Assembly (NCBI GenBank): GCA_910577155.1
Contig: CAJTMS010000082.1
Location: forward strand, 1-5,115
Length of the DNA: 5,115 nt
From: an uncultured Mailhella sp.
GTDB lineage: Bacteria; Desulfobacterota; Desulfovibrionia; Desulfovibrionales; Desulfovibrionaceae
Direction of reading: 5' to 3'
The notes under the pieces are model-generated. The model was not told where the DNA came from and ran no database searches. It saw only the letters and a list, made by a program, of their open reading frames with translations. Made by a program: the position numbers and the translations under genes. Shown here piece by piece: positions 1 to 4,267 of this stretch. Every line of letters starts with the position of its first letter. Position 1 is the first letter of the stretch.

Positions 1-64
1 ATATTTTTTCGGAGAGTGGTGAATACTATTCTATTTTGGTTTTCAAATGCTGGAATTTAATTAA

Positions 65-86
65 TATGCTAATTACTTTTAGCATA
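65..86. promoter_or_regulatory. Perfect inverted repeat upstream of abiEi, candidate AbiEi operator
   Basis: TATGCTAA (65-72) and TTAGCATA (79-86) are perfect reverse complements separated by 6 bases. The core heptamer TATGCTA recurs at 135-141, where it overlaps the -10 box of the abi promoter. No T-run follows, so this is not an intrinsic terminator. Known of the family: AbiEi antitoxins negatively autoregulate their operon by binding inverted repeats in the promoter region. Inference: these three copies are the binding sites here. Confidence 0.55.
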
Positions 87-116
87 CAAGTTTAGAATAA
101 TGTCTGTATATAGTTG

Positions 117-145
117 TTGCGATTTCCGAATCTGTATGCTATAAT
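117..145 (+). promoter_or_regulatory. Sigma-A type promoter of the abiE operon
   Basis: A perfect TATAAT at 140-145 is preceded by TG at 137-138 (extended -10) and, after a 17-base spacer, by TTGCGA at 117-122 (4 of 6 matches to TTGACA). Transcription should start near 151-153. This makes the TTG codon at 148 an unlikely translation start and leaves about 20 bases of leader before the ATG at 172. Confidence 0.7.
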
Positions 146-171
146 AATTGCGTACATTATTTAATTTTTGC

Positions 172-798
172 ATGCGGAAAGTTGGTGTCTGCTTGAGTAA
201 AAAAGAAATTTTAAAAACGGTAATTGAAAATAACGGCGGCATTGCAAAAACTTCAGATTTTGTTGCTAACGGGATAAATAAATATGAGGTAGCGGCTTTT
301 TGTAAAGAAGGAGTCATCGAAAGAATTCGTAGAGGATTTTATCAGCTTCCCCAAAGCAAAAGTATTACAGAAGAACAGCTCATACGGGAGCTTCTTCCGC
401 AGGGAATTATTTGTGTTGAGTCCGCTTTGTTTCACTATGGATATAGTGATTTTTCTCCTCGTGAATGGTCGATTGCTGTGCCGAGAACAGCGTACCGTGC
501 CGTAAAAAACATTGAAGAATTTCCGATAAAGGCTTACTATATTCAAAAGGGATTTTTAGATATAGGTAAGTCCACAAGCAATTTTAACGGTGTAATATTG
601 CCTTTGTATGACCGTGAGCGAACAATATGCGATTGCTTTAAGTACCGCACAAAACTTGATAACGAAATTTTTAATAAGGCTGTCAATGCCTATGCTGCTG
701 ACGAAAAAAAGAATCTTGCAAATTTGTCTAAATACGCAAAGGAAATGAAGCTTTATACAAAGGTTATGAATGTAATGGAGGTGCTGCTTAATGGCTGA
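172..798 (+). CDS. abiEi: AbiEi family type IV antitoxin / transcriptional repressor
   Basis: The 208-residue product matches AbiEi antitoxins. An N-terminal winged-helix region (about residues 9-60) ends in the typical ERIRRGFYQLP turn. The C-terminal domain contains CVESALFHYGYSDFSPREW (about 81-99) and the LPLYDRERTICDCFKYR stretch (about 143-159). Family knowledge: AbiEi counteracts the AbiEii toxin without forming a stable complex (type IV) and represses its own promoter through the winged helix. It overlaps abiEii by 8 bases, so the two are translationally coupled. The start is uncertain: ATG at 172 is used here because a TTG at 148 would lie before or at the transcription start. A TTG at 193 (beginning MSKKEILK) fits the usual N-terminus of the family better. 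None has a strong ribosome binding site; the best is GGAAAG at 176-181, 11 bases before 193. Confidence 0.9.
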   Translation: MRKVGVCLSKKEILKTVIENNGGIAKTSDFVANGINKYEVAAFCKEGVIERIRRGFYQLPQSKSITEEQLIRELLPQGIICVESALFHYGYSDFSPREWSIAVPRTAYRAVKNIEEFPIKAYYIQKGFLDIGKSTSNFNGVILPLYDRERTICDCFKYRTKLDNEIFNKAVNAYAADEKKNLANLSKYAKEMKLYTKVMNVMEVLLNG

Positions 799-1687
799 TA
801 TAGCTGCGTCCGTGCTGGAGCGACTTAAGAATAAAGCTGCTGAAAGTGGAAGAAGTTATCAACTCTGTTTACAGCTTTTTTGCCAAGAGGAATTTTTGCG
901 GCGTTTGGAAAAGTCCAAGTATGCTGAAAACCTTGTGTTAAAAGGAGGCTTGTTCCTCTATTCTCTTACTGACTTTGATAGCCGAGTAACGGTTGATGTA
1001 GATTTTTTGCTTCGGAAAATACCAAATACACCGGAACAGTTAAAGGGCATACTTGGGGAAATTATTGCAGTTCAAACTGGTAATGATTTTGTGACCTTTG
1101 AGATAAAAGATATTGCGCCTATTGCTGTTGCGAAGAAATATGCCGGTATAGGTGCTTCAATGGTCGCTCGTATTAAAAATACTCGCACACCCTTTGGCAT
1201 TGATTTTGGTGTTGGCGATATCATTGTGCCAAAGCAGGAAAAAAGAAAAATTCCCACTCAGCTTGATGATTTTGTTGCGCCGACAATCAATACTTATTCC
1301 ATTGAAACGACCATTGCTGAGAAAATTGATGCAATCCTCAGTCTGATGGAGTTTTCCAGCCGCATGAAAGACTATTACGATATTTATTATCTTGCCAATA
1401 AGTTTGATTTTGATGGAACGATACTATCCGAAGCTCTCAGAAAGACCTTTACAAACAGAGAGCATAGTTTTACGGTGGCGCAGTTTGGACAGGTTATGAC
1501 TTTTGACAGTGATGACGCTATGCAGAAGAAATGGAAAGCGTTTACCCGTAAGATAGATACGAAAACAGATGACTATAGTACCGTACTGAAAACAATAAAA
1601 GCCTTCTTGACAAAGCCGTTTGCAGCAGCGGTAGAAGGCAAAGTGTTTACAGGTAATTGGACTGCCCAAAATGATGAGTGGATGTAG
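791..1687 (+). CDS. abiEii: AbiEii family nucleotidyltransferase toxin
   Basis: The 298-residue product is full length for AbiEii toxins (DUF1814, nucleotidyltransferase fold). The NTase motif is visible as K51-GG (52-53) followed by SRVTVDVDF with D69 and D71 as the likely metal-binding pair. FGIDFGVGD (135-143) supplies a further acidic residue. The conserved block TTIAEKIDAIL (173-183) and SRMKDYYDIYYL (190-201) is the classic late motif with K178, K193, D194 and D197. Family knowledge: AbiEii-type toxins are NTP-dependent nucleotidyltransferases, and relatives such as mycobacterial MenT proteins modify tRNA 3' ends, causing reversible growth arrest and phage abortive infection. All key residues look intact, so the toxin is probably active. 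The ATG start is preceded by GGAGGTG (777-783) at 7 bases, a strong site lying inside abiEi; the genes overlap as ATGGCTGA. Confidence 0.93.
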   Translation: MADIAASVLERLKNKAAESGRSYQLCLQLFCQEEFLRRLEKSKYAENLVLKGGLFLYSLTDFDSRVTVDVDFLLRKIPNTPEQLKGILGEIIAVQTGNDFVTFEIKDIAPIAVAKKYAGIGASMVARIKNTRTPFGIDFGVGDIIVPKQEKRKIPTQLDDFVAPTINTYSIETTIAEKIDAILSLMEFSSRMKDYYDIYYLANKFDFDGTILSEALRKTFTNREHSFTVAQFGQVMTFDSDDAMQKKWKAFTRKIDTKTDDYSTVLKTIKAFLTKPFAAAVEGKVFTGNWTAQNDEWM

Positions 1688-1699
1688 TAGGAGGATGTT

Positions 1700-1843
1700 A
1701 TGAGTATAAACAATAATCCATATAATTTTTTGAATACTCCTGTGCTTGACGCTATGCGAAAATTGCAGAAAACCAGTGCATTGACTGCTGTTCATGAGTT
1801 GCAAGCTCAAATGTATCTTACTTTTTGGGCAAACAAAAAGTGA
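1700..1843 (+). CDS. Unrecognised 47-aa small protein, third gene of the abiE operon
   Basis: An ATG at 1700 follows AGGAGG (1689-1694) at a 5-base spacing, 12 bases after the abiEii stop, and opens a 48-codon frame ending in TGA. The product begins MSINNNPYNFLNTPVLDAMR and ends with YLTFWANKK. It has an Asn-rich N-terminus, a likely amphipathic helix (about residues 14-38, VLDAMRKLQKTSALTAVHEL and following) and a net positive charge. No signal peptide or membrane segment is seen. I do not recognise the family. The strong ribosome binding site and the operon position support translation. It could be an accessory part of the Abi system, or a remnant of a longer gene cut by the adjoining mobile-element debris, since the sequence changes character within about 20 bases of its stop. 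Confidence 0.6.
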   Translation: MSINNNPYNFLNTPVLDAMRKLQKTSALTAVHELQAQMYLTFWANKK

Positions 1844-1850
1844 TAAGTGA

Positions 1851-1877
1851 GGGCAGGGAGCATTAAATTCCCTGCCC
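1851..1877. terminator. GC-rich hairpin between the abiE operon and the tnpV relic
   Basis: GGGCAGGGA (1851-1859) pairs with TCCCTGCCC (1869-1877), giving a perfect 9-bp stem around a 9-base loop, 7 bases after the stop of the 47-aa ORF. It is the only strong hairpin downstream of the operon. There is no clear T-run on either side, so it is an imperfect intrinsic terminator at best. The right arm also encodes the last conserved tnpV residues on the other strand, so the hairpin straddles the rearrangement junction. Confidence 0.45.
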
Positions 1878-1988
1878 CCATATTCCAATGGAATTTGCTT
1901 CGTTTTCGGGCAGTTGCAAATCGGGGACGAGATAATCTCCAATCCGTGTGTATGTACCGTCCATCTGTTCAAATATTGTCTGTCCCAT
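1863..1988 (-). pseudogene. tnpV: Truncated TnpV (transposon-encoded protein), N-terminal third only
   Basis: The frame starts at ATG (1986-1988) and gives 41 residues. It contains IFEQMDGTYTRIGDYLVPDL near the N-terminus and SIGIWGQ at 33-39, then ends after two further residues. The pattern IFEQM-GTY-GDYL-PDL-LPE followed by IGIWGQ is characteristic of TnpV, a protein of roughly 110-125 residues found in Tn4451-type and related Firmicute elements, with unknown molecular role. The rest (normally RHLRYL and the helical part after WGQ) is missing. The break coincides with the GC-rich hairpin shared with the end of the Abi operon. No good ribosome binding site is seen before the ATG. It is a relic and probably non-functional. 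Confidence 0.75.
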
Positions 1989-1992
1989 AGTC

Positions 1993-2103
1993 CTAAAATT
2001 CTATAATTTTAACCTTGAATTTTTTAATTGGTGCGTGAGCGACTTTGATAATAATTTTGCGCTCATATTCATCAACCGCTATGTAGTATTTTTGTTCTTA
2101 CAT
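1993..2103 (-). pseudogene. Internally deleted small conjugative-element gene with a stop at codon 2
   Basis: A very good ribosome binding site, AAGGAGGT on the - strand (2112-2119), stands 8 bases before an ATG (2101-2103), but the next codon is TAA. Beyond it the same frame stays open for 34 codons and reads EQKYYIAVDEYERKIIIK, then VAHAPIKKFKVKIIEF. From memory these are the two ends of a small protein family of about 60 residues common in Clostridia conjugative elements, normally joined by a segment with an R-GRYTDAVDELL-like motif. That middle is absent here without loss of frame. The function of the family is unknown to me. With both a nonsense codon and a deletion, this is a pseudogene. 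Confidence 0.6.
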
Positions 2104-2122
2104 ATTCTTTGACCTCCTTCAC

Positions 2123-2413
2123 TTACATTGTAACAAATTTCTGTACTTTGCTGATGAATCTGTCAATGTTCTTTGTTTGTTCTTCCTGTTCGTTAATTTC
2201 TTCATTCAATCGCAACAGCTTTTCCCGCAGTTCTTCCTGCTCGTAATCGTCGGAGAGCATTTGAAATCTGCTGTCAGATAGTTTCCCATTGGCGTTGTCC
2301 TCGTAAATAGGCTTGAATAATCGGTTAAGTTCTTCTATCCGGCGTTTTGCTTGCTTTCGAGCGTAGGCGGAGAGATTGAGCGTCGGTATTTGCCGCATTT
2401 TTTCTTCAATCAA
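2123..2413 (-). pseudogene. Fragment of large serine recombinase (TnpX-like), possibly fused to a MobC-like N-terminus
   Basis: The 96-residue frame from TTG (2411-2413) contains RRIEELNRLFKPIYEDNANG, then KLSDSRFQML, then EEQTKNIDRFISKVQKF. This is the coiled-coil segment that lies between the zinc-ribbon region and the C-terminal domain of large serine recombinases (TnpX family, normally 500-700 residues). The catalytic resolvase domain and the C-terminus are absent, and the segment after DDYEQ looks a few residues short. The first 21 residues, IEEKMRQIPTLNLSAYARK, do not look like recombinase. They resemble the ribbon-helix-helix end of MobC mobilisation proteins, suggesting a deletion fused two genes in frame. 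The frame is open back to 2443, no ribosome binding site precedes the start, and no function is expected. Confidence 0.7.
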
Positions 2414-2455
2414 CGCCTGTTCTTCATTTTTAATTGAGCTATATCAAAGTGTCGA

Positions 2456-2484
2456 TTGACTTTTTAGTATCAAAATGATAATAT
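2456..2484 (+). promoter_or_regulatory. Promoter of the winged-helix regulator gene
   Basis: TTGACT (2456-2461) and TAATAT (2479-2484) are separated by 17 bases, with TG at 2476-2477 giving an extended -10. The -35 matches consensus at 5 of 6. Transcription should start near 2491, leaving about 23 bases of leader with AGGAGGG at 2501-2507 before the ATG. The layout is almost the same as the promoter at 3090-3118. Confidence 0.7.
2468..2480. promoter_or_regulatory. Palindromic operator in the regulator promoter
   Basis: TATCAAAATGATA is a 5-3-5 palindrome (TATCA-N3-TGATA) lying in the spacer between -35 and -10. The same palindrome sits at the same distance from the -35 box (12 bases, start to start) in the transporter promoter. 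Inference: it is the binding site of the regulator encoded immediately downstream, which would then repress itself. Confidence 0.6.
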
Positions 2485-2513
2485 TTTCATATATTAACGC
2501 AGGAGGGTGAAAG

Positions 2514-3056
2514 ATGACAGATAGGCTTATGGAGTGCATTACAAATCCGGTGAAATGTAAATTACTGCTTGAAATACATTCACAGGGGAAAGCAACTGCG
2601 AAACAGTTAGCCGATATTTATACCGACATTCCCCAAGCTACCTTATACCGGCATCTCAAAAAAATGTTAAGCGATGGTATTTTACAGGTGGTGGAAGAAA
2701 CACAGGTGCGCGGTACGGTAGAAAAAACTTATTCGCTGGCACATAACCTCAGCAGCGATATAGAAACGATCGTTGAGAAAAATTCCGGCGAACTCTATAT
2801 GCAGTATTTCATGCAATATTTCATTGGGTTTGCAAAACAGTTTCAGGAATATTGCCACTCTCCGAATATCAATATCAAAAAAGATATGACGGGATTTTCT
2901 CTTTCCCCACTATATCTTTCTGATGATGAATTGACTTCTCTTATAACAAGTATTTCTCAAATAATCAGCGCAGTAAAAAGAAATGAACCCAACTCGGAGC
3001 GCAAGCTGCGGACGATAGGCGTAATCGTATCTCCGGCAGAAAATACAGATAAATAA
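2514..3056 (+). CDS. Winged helix-turn-helix transcriptional regulator (ArsR-like fold)
   Basis: The 180-residue protein has an N-terminal winged helix at about residues 8-75. NPVKCKLLLEIHSQGKATAKQLADI forms the first helices, IPQATLYRHLKKMLSDGIL (39-57) is the recognition helix and following helix, and VVEETQVRGTVEKTYSL (59-75) is the wing. The C-terminal 100 residues are helical (YMQYFMQYFIGFAKQFQEY, then LSDDELTSLITSISQII) and probably mediate dimerisation or ligand sensing. Such regulators usually control an adjacent transporter. The ATG follows AGGAGGG at 6 bases. The gene has its own promoter with a palindrome and its own terminator, and the next transcription unit starts with the same palindrome, so autorepression and control of the ABC operon are inferred. 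MQYF is duplicated in tandem at 96-103. The inducer is unknown. Confidence 0.85.
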   Translation: MTDRLMECITNPVKCKLLLEIHSQGKATAKQLADIYTDIPQATLYRHLKKMLSDGILQVVEETQVRGTVEKTYSLAHNLSSDIETIVEKNSGELYMQYFMQYFIGFAKQFQEYCHSPNINIKKDMTGFSLSPLYLSDDELTSLITSISQIISAVKRNEPNSERKLRTIGVIVSPAENTDK

Positions 3057-3060
3057 AATG

Positions 3061-3084
3061 ACCGTCCCAAATCAGAGGGACGGT
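3061..3084 (+). terminator. Intrinsic terminator after the regulator gene
   Basis: ACCGTCCC (3061-3068) and GGGACGGT (3077-3084) form a perfect 8-bp stem with an 8-base loop, followed by TTTCTATT. It begins 4 bases after the regulator stop. The T-run leads straight into the -35 box of the next promoter (3090), so the regulator and the transporter operon are separate transcripts. Confidence 0.8.
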
Positions 3085-3089
3085 TTCTA

Positions 3090-3118
3090 TTGACTTTATA
3101 TTATCATTATGATAATAT
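3090..3118 (+). promoter_or_regulatory. Promoter of the ABC transporter operon
   Basis: TTGACT (3090-3095) and TAATAT (3113-3118) are spaced by 17 bases, with TG at 3110-3111 as an extended -10. Transcription should start near 3125, about 25 bases before the TTG start codon. Compared with the promoter at 2456, the first 8 bases, the palindrome arms and the -10 with its flanks are identical. Confidence 0.75.
3098..3118. promoter_or_regulatory. 21-bp perfect palindrome, operator of the transporter operon
   Basis: The core TATCATTATGATA (3102-3114) is a perfect palindrome centred on 3108, and the symmetry extends outward to 3098 and 3118, 10 bases on each side of the centre. It covers the spacer and the whole -10 box. 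The shorter TATCA-N3-TGATA version occurs at 2468-2480. A bound dimer would block RNA polymerase. The more complete symmetry predicts tighter binding here than at the regulator's own promoter. Confidence 0.65.
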
Positions 3119-3149
3119 TATTGAAACGATAAAATAGGAGGTAAAAATA

Positions 3150-3353
3150 TTGAACACATTATTTGAAATTCTGCCATTACTTGTTCCCGTTCTGCTAATA
3201 GACATTGCTCTTGCAGTAGCAGCAGTAAGACACATTCTACGACACCCACGCTATCGCTTTGGAAACAAAACCATGTGGCTTGTAACTGTTGTAGTCCTTT
3301 TGCTCTTTGGATCGATTATTTATTTTGTCTTTGGAAAGGGGGAGAACGAATGA
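3150..3353 (+). CDS. Small PLDc_N-type membrane protein, YxlE-like transporter accessory
   Basis: This 67-residue protein has two hydrophobic segments, about residues 4-25 (FEILPLLVPVLLIDIALAVA) and 42-62 (MWLVTVVVLLLFGSIIYFVF). They are joined by a basic loop (RHILRHPRYRFGNKT) and followed by a short charged tail. This is the architecture of the phospholipase D N-terminal-like (PLDc_N) small membrane proteins; no catalytic HKD motif is present or expected. In Bacillus subtilis the comparable YxlE precedes the ABC ATPase YxlF and permease YxlG, the same order as here. The start is TTG at 3150, chosen because AGGAGGT (3136-3142) stands 7 bases upstream; no ATG occurs near. It overlaps the ATPase gene by 4 bases (ATGA), so the two are translationally coupled. 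Its molecular role is unknown. Confidence 0.8.
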   Translation: MNTLFEILPLLVPVLLIDIALAVAAVRHILRHPRYRFGNKTMWLVTVVVLLLFGSIIYFVFGKGENE

Positions 3354-4267
3354 ACGTCCTCACAATACAAAATTTATCAAAAAGTTTTGGAAAGCAGAAA
3401 ATCATTGACAATCTTAATCTGTCTGTTCCAGAGAGAAGTATCTTTGGCTTCATAGGAAAAAATGGTGCTGGCAAAACAACGACTATGAAAATGGTGTTGG
3501 GATTATTACAGCCCGACAAGGGAGAAATCCATGTCTGCAATGAGCCTGTTTGTTTTGGACAGACAAGGACAAATCAATATATTGGATATTTACCGGACGT
3601 TCCAGAATTTTATAACTATATGACGCCGATACAGTATCTAAAGTTATGCGGAGAAGTCATTGGTCTATCAAAAACCGAAATTTCAAAAAGAAGTGATGAA
3701 CTCCTTTCCCTTGTCGGGCTAAACAGTGCAACAAAGCAAATCGGCGGATTTTCTCGCGGTATGAAACAACGATTAGGAATTGCACAGGCATTGCTCACAC
3801 AGCCCAAATTACTGATTTGTGATGAACCGACAAGCGCGCTTGACCCCGTAGGAAGAAAAGAGATTTTGGATATTCTTTATGAAATCAGCGGAACGACAAC
3901 GGTGTTATTTTCCACGCATATTCTTTCTGATGTAGAGCGCGTTTGCGACCATGCAGCCTTTTTGAATGAGGGAAAAATCGCTGTTACTGGAACACTTGCA
4001 GAAATTAAGGCTTTACATGGACATGACAGCTTGCTTTTAGAATTTTCGGCGGATCAAGATTTACGGCTTTTCAAAAAACAAAAATCCATAGAGCCAATGC
4101 TGCTTCATTCCGAAGAAAATAAAAGGGAACTTATTTTGCATAGCCGAGATATGGTAAGTGTGCAAAAATTATTGTTTCGCGAACTTGCGGAAACAGGGAT
4201 TTGTCCCGTAAAAATAGAACTTATGGAGCCGTCCCTTGAAAGTCTGTTTTTGGAGGTAGTGAAATGA
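3350..4267 (+). CDS. ABC transporter ATP-binding protein (YxlF/CcmA type)
   Basis: The 305-residue ATPase energises the permease encoded next to it and acts at the inner face of the membrane. Visible motifs: Walker A GKNGAGKTT (36-44), ABC signature FSRGMKQR (134-141, with R replacing the usual first G of SGG), Walker B LLICDEP (154-160), D-loop SALDP (162-166) and switch histidine H190 in STH. At the Q-loop position the sequence is GYLPDVPEFY (79-88), with D where glutamine is usual. The C-terminal 90 residues form the accessory domain typical of ABC-2 exporters. All catalytic residues are present. The frame is open further upstream to 3275, but ATG at 3350 is chosen because it is preceded by GGGGGAG (3338-3344) and starts MNVLTIQNLSKSFG, the normal ABC N-terminus. 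Substrate is unknown; peptide, lantibiotic or drug export or immunity is plausible. Confidence 0.93.
   Translation: MNVLTIQNLSKSFGKQKIIDNLNLSVPERSIFGFIGKNGAGKTTTMKMVLGLLQPDKGEIHVCNEPVCFGQTRTNQYIGYLPDVPEFYNYMTPIQYLKLCGEVIGLSKTEISKRSDELLSLVGLNSATKQIGGFSRGMKQRLGIAQALLTQPKLLICDEPTSALDPVGRKEILDILYEISGTTTVLFSTHILSDVERVCDHAAFLNEGKIAVTGTLAEIKALHGHDSLLLEFSADQDLRLFKKQKSIEPMLLHSEENKRELILHSRDMVSVQKLLFRELAETGICPVKIELMEPSLESLFLEVVK

Larger units (their letters stand above)
1863..2443 (-). mobile_element. Decayed remnant of a serine-recombinase mobilisable element
   Basis: Three consecutive - strand reading frames all resemble genes of Tn4451-like or other Clostridia conjugative/mobilisable elements: a serine recombinase coiled-coil fragment, a small element gene and TnpV. 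Each is truncated, internally deleted or interrupted. No catalytic recombinase domain, relaxase or clear attachment site is visible, so the element cannot move by itself. It separates the Abi operon from the transporter cassette. Confidence 0.65.

Noticed and set aside
1..64. Possible 3' end of an upstream gene
   Set aside because: All three + frames are short or closed and none gives a recognisable C-terminus.
148..171. TTG at 148 as the abiEi start, giving a 216-residue protein
   Set aside because: It lies only 3 bases after a perfect -10 box, before the predicted transcription start, and has no ribosome binding site.
69..546. Open frames on the - strand (69-317 and 253-546)
   Set aside because: Shadows of the abiEi coding frame and its promoter, without ribosome binding sites or recognisable motifs.
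1882..1894. Palindrome ATTCCAATGGAAT
   Set aside because: It falls inside conserved tnpV codons (SIGIW), has no T-run and has no promoter nearby, so it is probably incidental.
1424..1972. 182-codon open frame on the - strand
   Set aside because: It runs antisense through the abiEii 3' end and across tnpV in the wrong frame, and its composition is not protein-like.
1995..2010. Inverted repeat AAAATT-CTAT-AATTTT at the end of the small relic gene
   Set aside because: A pure A-T 6-bp stem in AT-rich DNA is expected by chance and is too weak for a terminator.
2799..2822. Tandem 12-base repeat encoding MQYF twice in the regulator
   Set aside because: Only two imperfect copies within a helix. 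It is noted in the gene entry but there is no evidence of function or of a repeat array.
3275..3349. Longer ABC ATPase starting at 3275
   Set aside because: The extra 25 residues lie inside the small membrane protein gene in another frame, have no ABC similarity, and the ATG at 3350 has a ribosome binding site and the normal N-terminus.
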